Shown here: one piece after another, positions 13,364 to 21,272 of the stretch
How positions within the stretch are numbered: the stretch's first letter is position 1
How the letters are laid out: each line of letters starts with the position of its first letter
NCBI GenBank assembly: GCA_003158495.1
Contig: PMJT01000027.1
Coordinates: 13,657 to 36,094 of the forward strand
From: Chloroflexota bacterium
GTDB lineage: Bacteria; Chloroflexota; Limnocylindria; Limnocylindrales; CSP1-4
Direction: 5' to 3'
DNA length: 22,438 nt
Position numbers and translations under genes: made by a program
Notes under the pieces: generated by a model
The model's database searches: none
The model's input: only the letters and a program-made list of their open reading frames with translations
What the model was told of the DNA's origin: nothing

Positions 13364-15144
13364 CAGGCGACCTGACGGCCCGGGATCGTGAGGGCCGGGC
13401 CCGAATCGAATTGCGGGCGAACGGTCGGCAGCGAGATGTCGACCTCGGATCGGAAGCCATCGACGAATGCCTGCACGACGACCGGGTCGAGCTGGCTGCC
13501 GGCGGCGTCCTCGATGCGCTTGAGCGCCTCTTCGAGGACCAGGCGCTTGCGGTACGGCCGCGTCGTCGTGATCGCGGAAAACGAGTCGGCCACGGCGAGG
13601 ATTCGGGCGATGAGCGGAATCTCATCGCCGGACATGCCGAGCAGGTAGCCGCGCCCATCCCAGCGTTCGTGATGGAAACGAATGCCGGCGCGGATGAGGT
13701 CGAGGTCCGGCAGATCCGGCTGGTCGCGCACGATCGCGTCGCCCAGGGAGACATGCTGCTTGAGAATCTCGAATTCTTCGGTCGTCAGACGGCCGGGCTT
13801 GCGCAGAATCGCGTCGGGGATACCGATCTTGCCGATGTCGTGCAGCTTGCCGGCGTTCTGCAGGGCGCGGCGGGTGACGGCGTCCAGGTCGAGCCGGCGG
13901 CCCATGAACTCGGCGTACCTGGCGACATCCTCCGAATGCCTCCGCGTGTAGCGATCCTTGGTGTCGACCGCGTTGACCAGGCCTTCGAGGATGTTGAAGG
14001 TCTTGATGAAGCCGGGCGCCGGCGGCCGTGCTTCCGCGACGCGAATTGCATCGCCGCCGCTCGCCTTGGCCTCCTGCAGCGTCATGGCGGTCATCGAAAG
14101 GAGTGCGGTTACGGAGTCGCCGTTGGCCGGGTAGTAGCAGATACCGGCACTGATGGTGACCGGCAGCCGCTCGGAACCCTCGAATTGGAGAGCTGCCTCG
14201 GCCAGGGTGTTGCGCAGGACTTCGACTGAAGGTTCGAGTTCCTCCTCGTACCCGTTAGGGCTGATGACAAGGAACTCGTCTGGTCCGTATCTACCCCACG
14301 TCGAGCCGCCGGGCATCCACTCGGCCAGGAGCCGCGCCACCTCGACCAGGACTCGATCGCCGGCTCGGTGGCCGTACGTGCTGTCCAGCAGGCCGAAGCT
14401 ATCGAGGTCGAGCAGGGCGACGCCAATCCCTCCCCCACCCGCCCGTGCCGCCTCTATCTGGGTGGCCAGCTCCTCTACCAGCGCCCCGTGGTTGAGGGCG
14501 CCCGTCAGTGGGTCGCGGTCGGCGAGATCCAGCAGCTCGCGTGTCTGGCGGGTCAGGCGCTGCTGGGCACCGCGGAAGATGAAGAAGAGCAGCACGGCGC
14601 TGATGAGGGCAGCGGTCAGAGTGATGGCCACGACACGAAAGCGGCCCTCGGCCAGCTGAGCCAGGATCGGCGATGCGTCGCGCCACAGGGCGACCGTGGC
14701 GTAGATCTTCCCAGCGTCGATGATCGGCAGGTATTCACGCAGGACCTGGTCCGTGGCGAGGGACGCCAGCGCGCCGGCGGCGTCGCTCTGGACGATCGCA
14801 GCGTCGGCATGGGCATTCTGGACCGCGTTGGCGAGGCCAGAGGTCTGGGGCACTTGCTTGCCGACGCTTGAACCGTCATCGCTCGCCAGCACGATGCCAT
14901 CGGGCGAGATAAGCGCGACGTGGAGAATGCCGCCGCGGTCGGTCAGTAGGTGCAGGCCGTGCTGAAGGGCGGCCTCGCGCTGGGAACTCAAGCCGCCGGC
15001 CGCGAAGTCTGCCTGGCTCAGGTTGAGGCCCACGAAGCTTCGGACGGCGGCGGCATCGGCGCTGACCGTTGCGTTGAGCAGCGTGGTCGACGAGTCGGCC
15101 GTAACGAGCGCGGCCTGACCGCTTGCGGTCGCCCCGACGATCAC
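13363..15144 (-). CDS. Membrane GGDEF/HD-GYP cyclic-di-GMP signalling protein
   Basis: From the GTG at 15144 the protein has 593 residues: a sensor-like region (1-170), a membrane helix (about 170-191), a GGDEF-type domain (about 208-370) and an HD-GYP domain (about 380-565). The GGDEF domain looks inactive: the loop reads RYGPDEF (285-291), and the substrate motif is DLDSFGLLDSTYGHRAGD, lacking the usual Lys, Asn and Asp. The HD-GYP domain keeps likely metal ligands His403, HDIGK (435-439), His464, HHE (491-493) and Asp520, and the DxxTTTRPYR block, but the signature GYP is GYL (499-501). It is predicted to hydrolyse c-di-GMP. Codons upstream encode an obvious first membrane helix but have no normal start codon, so the true N-terminus may be near 15216. 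The surface-protein gene follows with a one-base overlap. Confidence 0.87.
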   Translation of the reverse strand: MIVGATASGQAALVTADSSTTLLNATVSADAAAVRSFVGLNLSQADFAAGGLSSQREAALQHGLHLLTDRGGILHVALISPDGIVLASDDGSSVGKQVPQTSGLANAVQNAHADAAIVQSDAAGALASLATDQVLREYLPIIDAGKIYATVALWRDASPILAQLAEGRFRVVAITLTAALISAVLLFFIFRGAQQRLTRQTRELLDLADRDPLTGALNHGALVEELATQIEAARAGGGGIGVALLDLDSFGLLDSTYGHRAGDRVLVEVARLLAEWMPGGSTWGRYGPDEFLVISPNGYEEELEPSVEVLRNTLAEAALQFEGSERLPVTISAGICYYPANGDSVTALLSMTAMTLQEAKASGGDAIRVAEARPPAPGFIKTFNILEGLVNAVDTKDRYTRRHSEDVARYAEFMGRRLDLDAVTRRALQNAGKLHDIGKIGIPDAILRKPGRLTTEEFEILKQHVSLGDAIVRDQPDLPDLDLIRAGIRFHHERWDGRGYLLGMSGDEIPLIARILAVADSFSAITTTRPYRKRLVLEEALKRIEDAAGSQLDPVVVQAFVDGFRSEVDISLPTVRPQFDSGPALTIPGRQVA

Positions 15145-15528
15145 AAGGAATGCCGCGAAGACGAGAATGAGGAGAGCCGGTCGGGCGGTTGGCCGACGCT
15201 CAGAAGGCTGTTTTATCGGGGTAGTCCTGGCTGCGTACTTGACGGTATGCGAACAGCCTAGGAGTCCGGTCCGGTAGACGGGATAGGAAATCCGTCCCTA
15301 CCGGTACTACTCGGCGGCAGGGGCCGGAAGAAGCGGTGCGCCTCCGCGCCGCCGGCGCAACTGCCGGCAGACGCGTGGAGCTGCATCAGACGTCACTCGC
15401 GGATCTATGCACAAGACCGGCAAGCACGCCGTCACCCGATGAGGGCAAGAGGCCGCTACACTCGCCGCTCCCGGGTTGACCGGGCGCGACGAATCTCGAA
15501 TTCCTCTCCACAGGAGACCAGAGCAGAC
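15145..15528. other. 384-bp divergent spacer
   Basis: It separates the HD-GYP gene (-) from the small membrane gene (+). The HD-GYP reading frame stays open on the minus strand to the stop at 15298-15300 and encodes a hydrophobic segment just before GTG 15144. TACCGT (15247-15242, -) and TACACT (about 15458-15463, +) are promoter candidates. Nothing recognisable in the middle 150 bp. Confidence 0.5.
15242..15247 (-). promoter_or_regulatory. -10-like box TACCGT before HD-GYP gene
   Basis: Minus-strand TACCGT, followed by CAGGA (about 15228-15224). An ATA codon at 15216-15214 is in frame with the HD-GYP gene about 8 nt after that. A start here would include the N-terminal membrane helix. Confidence 0.35.
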
Positions 15529-15954
15529 ATGCCGTGGCTGGCGGTTTTCGGGGTTGCGATCATCGAGATATGGTTTGCCGTGCCGACCGGCCTGGCGCTC
15601 GGTCTGCCAGTACCGGTCATCTGGGTCTTGACTGTTGTGGGAGCGATCGTGAGCGTCAGCCTGGTTGCGTCGACCGGGGATGCCCTTCGGACCTGGCTGG
15701 TTCGCCGGCGTGGCAAAGACTGGCCGGCCAAGACCGGCCGCATCTACGGCGTGTGGGTGCGATACGGCGTGCCCGGCTGGGGCCTCGTTTCGCCGCTATT
15801 CATGGCCCCTCCCATGGGGACAGCGGTCGCACTTATGCTCGGCGCGCCGAAGAGACGCCTCATGGGCTGGATGTTCGCGGGCGTGCTGCTGTGGGTCACG
15901 ATCCTCGTGGTCGCGGGGGTCGTGGGCGTCGGTCTCATACACGGAATCCACTGA
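15529..15954 (+). CDS. Small multi-pass membrane protein (possible small-multidrug-export/COG2426-like)
   Basis: A 141-residue integral membrane protein with about four hydrophobic segments: WLAVFGVAIIEIWFAVPTGL, IWVLTVVGAIVSVSLVAST, the GLVSPLFMAPPMGTAVALML region, and GWMFAGVLLWVTILVVAGVV. A conserved-looking polar stretch GKDWPAKTGRIYGVWVRYG lies between the second and third, and the third contains paired Pro-Pro and Gly residues. Early Glu (AIIEIWFAVPTGLALG) and the later SPLFMAPPMGT recall the small-export (COG2426) layout of acidic and proline/glycine-rich half-helices, but this is a by-eye impression. The ATG at 15529 has AGGAG about 12 nt upstream; earlier in-frame codons are Arg-rich and look non-coding. 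It converges with the esterase gene. Confidence 0.65.
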   Translation: MPWLAVFGVAIIEIWFAVPTGLALGLPVPVIWVLTVVGAIVSVSLVASTGDALRTWLVRRRGKDWPAKTGRIYGVWVRYGVPGWGLVSPLFMAPPMGTAVALMLGAPKRRLMGWMFAGVLLWVTILVVAGVVGVGLIHGIH

Positions 15955-16007
15955 CCGGGCGCCGGCGGTCGCCGCGGCCTGGCTCCTGCCGTCTCCGCGC
16001 GCTGCTT

Positions 16008-17582
16008 CTAGAGCCCCCCGGATACGGCCAGGTGCGCCCCCCAGGCCTCCAGGGCGCCGGGTAGCTGCTCCCGGACCTGGACCCAGCCATGCGGGACCTT
16101 CGCGTTCTGCACCATGTAGGTGTAGCCGTTCGTGTCGATCACTCGTTCGAACGCGGTCGCCGCGGCCCCGTAGAACGGCTGCGATGGCGAGGAGATAAGC
16201 ACGAAGAAGAGCGCCGCGCGCACGGCAGCGGACAGGGTCGGAGCGATGTCGATCGGCGAGGCCGCCTTGAGCGCGGGCGCGCTCGATCCGAACGGCAGCG
16301 CCGAAGTGGAATCGCCCTGGCCGGCGCGGAAGTAGCCCGAAATCGGGATCGAGGTGCCGAACACCGACGGGTGACGGAGCGCGAGCACCGCGGCGCAGTA
16401 GCCTCCCTGCGAGAAGCCGATGATCCCCCGCCCATCGGCCGCCTTGATCGTCGCGTAGTGGGTATCTACGTACGACACGACGGTTCCGCTGATGAACGTG
16501 TCCATCCACTCGCGCCCGTCGACCGAGTTGGCGCACTCCGAATCCGGGTATGGACCACCCTGGGCATCGACGAACACGACGATCATTGCCGGGATCGACC
16601 CGTCGTCGATGAGCGTGTCCAGGATGACGTGGACGTTGACCGCTGCATCCCAGGCCGCGTATGTGTTCGGCGCCTCGTACAGGACGGGATAGCGCCGGCC
16701 GCCACCGGGCTCGTACCCGGGCGGGGTGTAGATCCCGACACCTGCCGTCGTCGAGCCCCCCCGCCACGGAGCGGGCAGGTGCTCCAGGTTGACTGCGCCG
16801 CTGCCGGACGGCCGCCAGGCCAGCCACGGTCTATCGGCTGGGACCGGGCTTGGGCTTCGCCTGGCGCTTGGAGCAGCAGTCGCGGTGCCGGTCGACGCGC
16901 TGGCGGACGGCAGGTCCGCAACCGTCGACGGAGCCGCCGACTGATCCCCTGGGATCAGTCCGACCGGCGGCGCGCCACCGTGGAGCATCCTCGAGTCCGG
17001 CGTGTAGTTGACCATGTCCCCGAAGACGGGCAGCGTGACCATCAGCAGGATCAGGACGAGACCCGCGGCCAGCGGGCGGCGGATCAGTCGTGAGTCCAAG
17101 CGTCGCTCCCGAGCGGCCTCCCGTATGGCCTGGCCGACCTGGATCAGGCCGGGACGCAGCGATTGGGCGAGCGCCGCTCCGGCCCAGCCGACGATCCAGC
17201 CCAACGTTGCCAGCGTCACGAACGTCATGAGCCAGCCGATGGGATCGAAGGTGCCGTCGATCCCAGTCGAATCGATGGCCGCGCGGGTCTCGTGCAGGAA
17301 CGTGTGGCCGAACAGAGCGGCGAAGGCAAGGAGCCCCGCAACGATCGACGGGCGGTTGCTGTTGGTGGCCAGCAGTGCCGCCGCCGCCGCCACGCCGCCA
17401 ATCAGCAGCGACGTGATGAGCTGGGCGCGATCCTGGTCGAAGCCCATGAGAACGAGCGTGGTGTTGGAAGAGTCCATGCTGCCGGAGACGACGGCCAACG
17501 CGACAACGACCGCCGCGACGCACGCAGCAGCTATCCAGGTCCAGGCGCCGGATCGGGCGGGCACGCGGGTGCGACGCGTCAT
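16008..17582 (-). CDS. Membrane-tethered alpha/beta-hydrolase (esterase-D-like), candidate aminoacyl-PG hydrolase
   Basis: A 524-residue protein. Five membrane helices occupy about 15-34, 55-73, 78-96, 115-140 and 171-188. A Pro/Ser/Ala linker (about 212-250) leads to an extracytoplasmic esterase domain of the PF00756 type. Seen there: VGIYTPPGYEPGGGRRYPVLYEAP (281-304), IVVFVDAQGGPYPDSECANS, the nucleophile elbow GFSQGG (389-394, Ser391), and VPHGW (497-501) with the likely catalytic His498. The ATG overlaps the stop of the upstream aminoacyl-PG synthase gene by 4 bp (ATGA), so translation is coupled. Because periplasmic hydrolases that remove amino acids from aminoacyl-phosphatidylglycerol are known next to such synthases (P. 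aeruginosa PA0919/PA0920), that role is inferred here. Hydrolase fold sure; substrate inferred. Confidence 0.85.
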   Translation of the reverse strand: MTRRTRVPARSGAWTWIAAACVAAVVVALAVVSGSMDSSNTTLVLMGFDQDRAQLITSLLIGGVAAAAALLATNSNRPSIVAGLLAFAALFGHTFLHETRAAIDSTGIDGTFDPIGWLMTFVTLATLGWIVGWAGAALAQSLRPGLIQVGQAIREAARERRLDSRLIRRPLAAGLVLILLMVTLPVFGDMVNYTPDSRMLHGGAPPVGLIPGDQSAAPSTVADLPSASASTGTATAAPSARRSPSPVPADRPWLAWRPSGSGAVNLEHLPAPWRGGSTTAGVGIYTPPGYEPGGGRRYPVLYEAPNTYAAWDAAVNVHVILDTLIDDGSIPAMIVVFVDAQGGPYPDSECANSVDGREWMDTFISGTVVSYVDTHYATIKAADGRGIIGFSQGGYCAAVLALRHPSVFGTSIPISGYFRAGQGDSTSALPFGSSAPALKAASPIDIAPTLSAAVRAALFFVLISSPSQPFYGAAATAFERVIDTNGYTYMVQNAKVPHGWVQVREQLPGALEAWGAHLAVSGGL

Positions 17583-19315
17583 CCCCTCGACCAGCCGATC
17601 GCCGGCTCTGCCTTGGCTCGCCGCCATCGCGGCAGCATCGATCCCAGATTCACGTGGACGAGAAGGAGGCCAAGGACGAACGCGGCGAAGTCGCGGCGAT
17701 GCCTGGTGGCGCCGTATCGCGGCACCCAGACCGGGTCGAACTTGGCCTTGAAACGCTCGAGTCCTCGCACGTCGTACCAGCGATGGACAAGCCTCGACCC
17801 GATGGCCAGCAGACGCTCCTCGAACGGCCCCGCCGCGCTGAGTCCCGCTAGAGGAGCCAGACCCAGCGAGAGCGTCGCCGAGCCACTTTCACGGAAGGCA
17901 AAAGCGGCCTCGGCGACACAGAACTCGACGACGCCGGGGGGCGCCGCATCGGTCCGGCGCATGAGATCCAGTACGTAGCCGCCGTCGATTCCGGTCGGCC
18001 TGAAAGTGGTGAAACCCAGTGCGCGACCCTCCGGGGTAATCGCCACGGCGATCGGCTGCCAGCGCAGGCTGCCCACCTCGAAATGACTGATGCTGAAACC
18101 CATCTCGGGGCCCATCGCTGCTCGCCATTGCTCGTCGATCGCGCGGAGCTGTTCCACGAGGCCCGGCTCCACCGTCTGGTCGATGCCCGAAGCGAACCAG
18201 CGGATCGAAACGCCGTCCTTGCGGCAGCGAGTGATCGTGTGACGCAGGTTCGCGCGGCGCGAGCCGGACAGCTCGAAGTCGGCCAACTTTATGATCGCCT
18301 CGTTGCCGACGGGGAACAGACGGAAACCTGCTGCGGTCATCACTTGCCGGCTTGTCTCGCTGAGTTGATAGAAAAGCGGCATCCGGCCGCGCCTGCGGGA
18401 ACGGGCCAGAAACGCCGTGACGACGGCGGAGGTTTGGTCCGGCGGACCGATCGGGTCGCCAAGGACCACCGTAGTGCCGGCCGCTGCGCCATACACGACG
18501 AGGCCGACCGCTTCGTCCGGGCTGAAGACGTACTTGTCGTCGCCGAGCTGGAACGGCAGGAGTGCCCCGCAGCCAAACTGGCTTCCGATAGCCCTCGCCC
18601 GGGCCCGTGTCGTCGGATCGACAACCTCTTCGCCGACCGGCGACAGGACTCCGATCGCCGCCAGCACTATCGGCAGACGACCGACCGCAATCAAGAGCGC
18701 GAGGAGGACATCGTGACTCGCGGTCCGCAGGACGTTGGCGGATGTCTCGTCGCCGATCCCAAGGGCGTTTCCGATCGCCGTCGTAGCGACACCGAATGCC
18801 GCCAGAGGCGCAGGCCAGTCACCAGTAGCGGCGATTACGAGAGAGGCCTCGAGCCCGATGATCACGCCGGCAACGACCAGCATGGCCACGGTCGTGCGTC
18901 GCCAGCTGGCTGACGTTTGGACCTCGTAGCGCCTGTTGTCCGCCACCAGGACGGCCAGCACGCCACCCACTATGACGACGCCCAGCGGGCGAGCGAAGGT
19001 CACGCCCTGGCAGAACAGCGCTACCGCCAGCGTGGCGACGGTCAGCCACCAGGCCACCGTCTTGCCGCGCAGCAAGCCGATGCTCAGGGCGCCCATGCCA
19101 ACGGCCGTGAGAAGCGCCGCGACCGGATCCGCGTCGCCGATATCGATCGGCAGGAACGCGTCGACCGCGTCCGCCAGCGGCTTCATGAACCCGAAGAAGT
19201 ACCCGAGTGATGCGGCCGAGAGAAGGGCCAGGATCACCGCCGGAGCGGCCAGGCCCAACCCAATCGTGGCGCGCACCATCGGGGCAGACCTCAGTCGAGC
19301 TGTCCCCGTAGTCAT
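17579..19315 (-). CDS. MprF-like aminoacyl-phosphatidylglycerol synthase (DUF2156)
   Basis: A 578-residue protein that probably transfers an amino acid from aminoacyl-tRNA to phosphatidylglycerol, lowering the negative surface charge. About six membrane helices fill the N-terminal 225 residues, fewer than the 14 of full MprF, so the lipid-flippase half is largely missing. The cytoplasmic C-terminal part matches the DUF2156 double-acetyltransferase-like fold: ARAIGSQFGCGALLPFQLGDDKYVF, VVLGDPIGP (283-291), FELSGSRRANLRHTITRCRKDG (347-368), YVLDLMRR (447-454), LSLGLAPL (482-489) and RFKAKFDPVWVPRYG (521-535). The ATG at 19315 has GGGGGAG 5 nt upstream. Lysine versus alanine specificity cannot be read. 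It is first gene of a two-gene operon with the esterase. Confidence 0.88.
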   Translation of the reverse strand: MTTGTARLRSAPMVRATIGLGLAAPAVILALLSAASLGYFFGFMKPLADAVDAFLPIDIGDADPVAALLTAVGMGALSIGLLRGKTVAWWLTVATLAVALFCQGVTFARPLGVVIVGGVLAVLVADNRRYEVQTSASWRRTTVAMLVVAGVIIGLEASLVIAATGDWPAPLAAFGVATTAIGNALGIGDETSANVLRTASHDVLLALLIAVGRLPIVLAAIGVLSPVGEEVVDPTTRARARAIGSQFGCGALLPFQLGDDKYVFSPDEAVGLVVYGAAAGTTVVLGDPIGPPDQTSAVVTAFLARSRRRGRMPLFYQLSETSRQVMTAAGFRLFPVGNEAIIKLADFELSGSRRANLRHTITRCRKDGVSIRWFASGIDQTVEPGLVEQLRAIDEQWRAAMGPEMGFSISHFEVGSLRWQPIAVAITPEGRALGFTTFRPTGIDGGYVLDLMRRTDAAPPGVVEFCVAEAAFAFRESGSATLSLGLAPLAGLSAAGPFEERLLAIGSRLVHRWYDVRGLERFKAKFDPVWVPRYGATRHRRDFAAFVLGLLLVHVNLGSMLPRWRRAKAEPAIGWSRG

Positions 19316-19403
19316 TTCATCTCCCCCTTGCCATCTCCCCAGGGTGAGCGACTTCGTTTGCCGACTCAAGAACGTTGCCGGCAAGCGTCCTCGCTACCAA
19401 ATG

Positions 19404-19428
19404 ACGTTCCGGAACGGTAACAGTTCCG
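19404..19428. promoter_or_regulatory. Palindromic operator-like site overlapping a minus-strand -10 box
   Basis: CGTTCCGGAACG (19405-19416) is a perfect palindrome. A third half-site GTTCC (19423-19427) pairs with GGAAC (19411-19415) as a 6-bp stem with a 7-nt loop. The minus-strand TACCGT (19419-19414) overlaps it, so a bound regulator would block transcription of the synthase/esterase operon. Confidence 0.45.
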
Positions 19429-19613
19429 TGCCGGCGGCGAAGTCTCATGTGGTGAAATCTCGACCAGCCGCGTTACAGCTGCGTTGCAGGCTCGCTACAG
19501 CTTGCTTCGCTCCTGGACGGCACGCAGCCCCGTTGCGGGTGCCGGCGCAGGCAGGCGGCCCCGGCGAACTGTGTGTGTAGCGTGGCCGACCGTCTCTGCG
19601 GCGACACGAGGGG

Positions 19614-19619
19614 TACGAT
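19614..19619 (+). promoter_or_regulatory. -10-like box TACGAT for MFS gene
   Basis: TACGAT sits 77 nt before the MFS ATG and would give a leader of about 70 nt carrying AAGGAG (19682-19687). No strong -35 hexamer. Confidence 0.35.
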
Positions 19620-19696
19620 GCCGCTGGCTGACGCCGGATGGCCGTGGCAGATGTAGATCCATCTCAACGCCCATCGCGTCCAAGGAGCAGGTAGCG

Positions 19697-21121
19697 ATGA
19701 ACGTGAGCAGCGCGGCCACTTCTCCCGAAACCGGCGGCATTGCCGTACTGCGAAACCGGCCGTTCCTGCTGCTTTGGCTGGCACAGTTGGCGACCCAGGT
19801 CGGCGGCAACATGGTCATGCTCGGCCTGCTCGTCATGATCACGTCCACCTACAGCGGTTCCAAGATCGCCATCAGCATTCTCCTGATGTGCTTTCTTGTC
19901 CCGGCCATCGTCTTCTCAGCGATCGCGGGCGTCTTCGTGGACCGGGCCGACAAGCGTCTCGTACTGGTCGTGACGAACATTCTCCGTGGAGTGGCATTTG
20001 GGCTGGTCTTCCTCGTCGGCAGCAACCTCCTGTTGCTCTACCTGCTGATGACGCTGGTCTCGACGTTCACGACCTTCTTCGGCCCGGCCGAGGCCTCGAT
20101 GATTCCCTTCGTGGTCCCGAGGTCTCAGCTTCTGGCCGCCAACGGCCTCTTCGCCCTGACCAGCAACGCCGCGTTCGCGCTTGGGTTCGCCTTGTTCGGG
20201 CCCTTCGTCATCGCCATCGCCGGCCCGCAGACGCTGATCCTGCTGGTGGCGGCGCTCTACTTCGTGGCCGCAGTCTTCTGCTGGGTCTTGCCGAAGTCGG
20301 TGCGCGAAGTGCCGGCGCCGTCGTCGCTGCCGTCGTCGCTGCCGTTCTCGCTGCCATCGCGCCTCCCGGGCCGAACCTCCCCCGTCGGATCCGGTCGCAC
20401 GGTCGTGGTCGCGGGCAAGGCCGTCAAGGGCACCTTCGGGCAGCTCGTCGAAGGCATCGCTTACATCCGCGAGCACCGCAACGTGGGCTGGTCGCTCTCA
20501 TACATGGGGATAACCGGAGCGCTCATCGGCATCCTCGCGGTGCTCGGCCCCGACTTTGCCAAGACCTCGCTCGGGCTCGGAGACAAGGGCCTGGTCGTGG
20601 TCGTCCTGCCTCTGGGGCTGGGCATCGTCACCGGCGTCCTGGGCGTCAACACCTACGGCCACAACTTCCCCCGACGCCGGATCATCGAGGCGGGACTGAT
20701 CGTCCTCGGTCTATTGCTCGCCTTGCTCTCGTGCCTCGGGTCGATCTGGCACTTTCTCAACATCCAGGTTGCGGCGGCGGCGGTCTCCACCGGGTTGGCG
20801 GACCTCAGCCAGGCGCTCTCGATGCTCTCTATCGTCGTGGCGATTGCCTTCGTCTCGGGTATCTGCTACGCCGTCGTGGCCATCTCCGCCCAAACCCAAC
20901 TCCAGGAAGAGCTGCCCGAGGACGTCCGTGGTCGCGTCTTCGGCATCCTCAACATGCTCGTGTCCGTCTCGAGCCTGCTCCCGATCATGGTCGTCGGGCC
21001 TGCTGCCGACCTCTTCGGGGCGTCGCTGGTTCTGCTCGTTGTTTCGCTCGTCGTGTGCGGCTGGGGCCTGGCGAGTGTCGTTCGCCGCGGACAGGGGCAG
21101 GCCGTGACTGTCGGCGCCTGA
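19697..21121 (+). CDS. MFS transporter, efflux type (MFS_3/macrolide-exporter-like)
   Basis: A 474-residue permease with about twelve membrane segments. The opening RNRPFLLLWLAQLATQVGGNM is typical of MFS_3-type drug exporters. The loop after the second helix holds the MFS signature-like GVFVDRADKRLVLVVTN, and FGPAEASMIPFVVP and the second-half QEELPEDVRGRVFGILNM are characteristic family segments. The central cytoplasmic loop is enlarged by a 4-residue repeat, PSSLPSSLPFSLPSRL. ATG 19697 is chosen for AAGGAG 9 nt upstream; codons before it are not protein-like. It is divergent from the aminoacyl-PG synthase/esterase operon, so coordinated envelope stress or antimicrobial defence is possible. 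Substrate unknown. Confidence 0.85.
   Translation: MNVSSAATSPETGGIAVLRNRPFLLLWLAQLATQVGGNMVMLGLLVMITSTYSGSKIAISILLMCFLVPAIVFSAIAGVFVDRADKRLVLVVTNILRGVAFGLVFLVGSNLLLLYLLMTLVSTFTTFFGPAEASMIPFVVPRSQLLAANGLFALTSNAAFALGFALFGPFVIAIAGPQTLILLVAALYFVAAVFCWVLPKSVREVPAPSSLPSSLPFSLPSRLPGRTSPVGSGRTVVVAGKAVKGTFGQLVEGIAYIREHRNVGWSLSYMGITGALIGILAVLGPDFAKTSLGLGDKGLVVVVLPLGLGIVTGVLGVNTYGHNFPRRRIIEAGLIVLGLLLALLSCLGSIWHFLNIQVAAAAVSTGLADLSQALSMLSIVVAIAFVSGICYAVVAISAQTQLQEELPEDVRGRVFGILNMLVSVSSLLPIMVVGPAADLFGASLVLLVVSLVVCGWGLASVVRRGQGQAVTVGA
20318..20365. repeat. 12-bp in-frame tandem repeat in MFS gene
   Basis: Four units of ccgtcgtcgctg type, two exact and two diverged, code for PSSL, PSSL, PFSL and PSRL (from residue 208) in the central loop. 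Confidence 0.75.
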
Positions 21122-21272
21122 ACCGCGGCCGACCCGCCGCCCGTCACGCAATTGCTCTGAGAGTCCCGGCCGGCTGAGGGTTCTCATCCTCGCGGCAGGG
21201 GCGCGATCGGTACACAGTCACATGAGCATCCGGGCTTATGCCCGGGAGGCGTTCGTGACTGGTGGAGTATCG

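Larger units (their letters stand above)
19316..19696. other. 381-bp divergent regulatory region
   Basis: Lies between the aminoacyl-PG synthase gene (-) and the MFS gene (+). It holds a 12-bp palindrome with a third half-site, candidate -10 boxes for both directions (TACCGT at 19419-19414 on minus; TACGAT at 19614-19619 on plus), and imperfect repeats of gcnacagctngc near 19470-19505. No protein frame stands out. Confidence 0.55.

Noticed and set aside
13255..14229. Plus-strand frame of 324 codons
   Set aside because: Antisense to the HD-GYP and surface-protein genes; shadow.
15439..15528. N-terminal extension of the small membrane protein and a possible tRNA-like stretch
   Set aside because: The extension is Arg-rich and precedes the AGGAG site; the bases do not form a T-arm or cloverleaf.
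19697..21121. MFS gene as a horizontally acquired resistance island
   Set aside because: Codon use looks like that of neighbours, and there are no transposase, integrase or flanking repeats.
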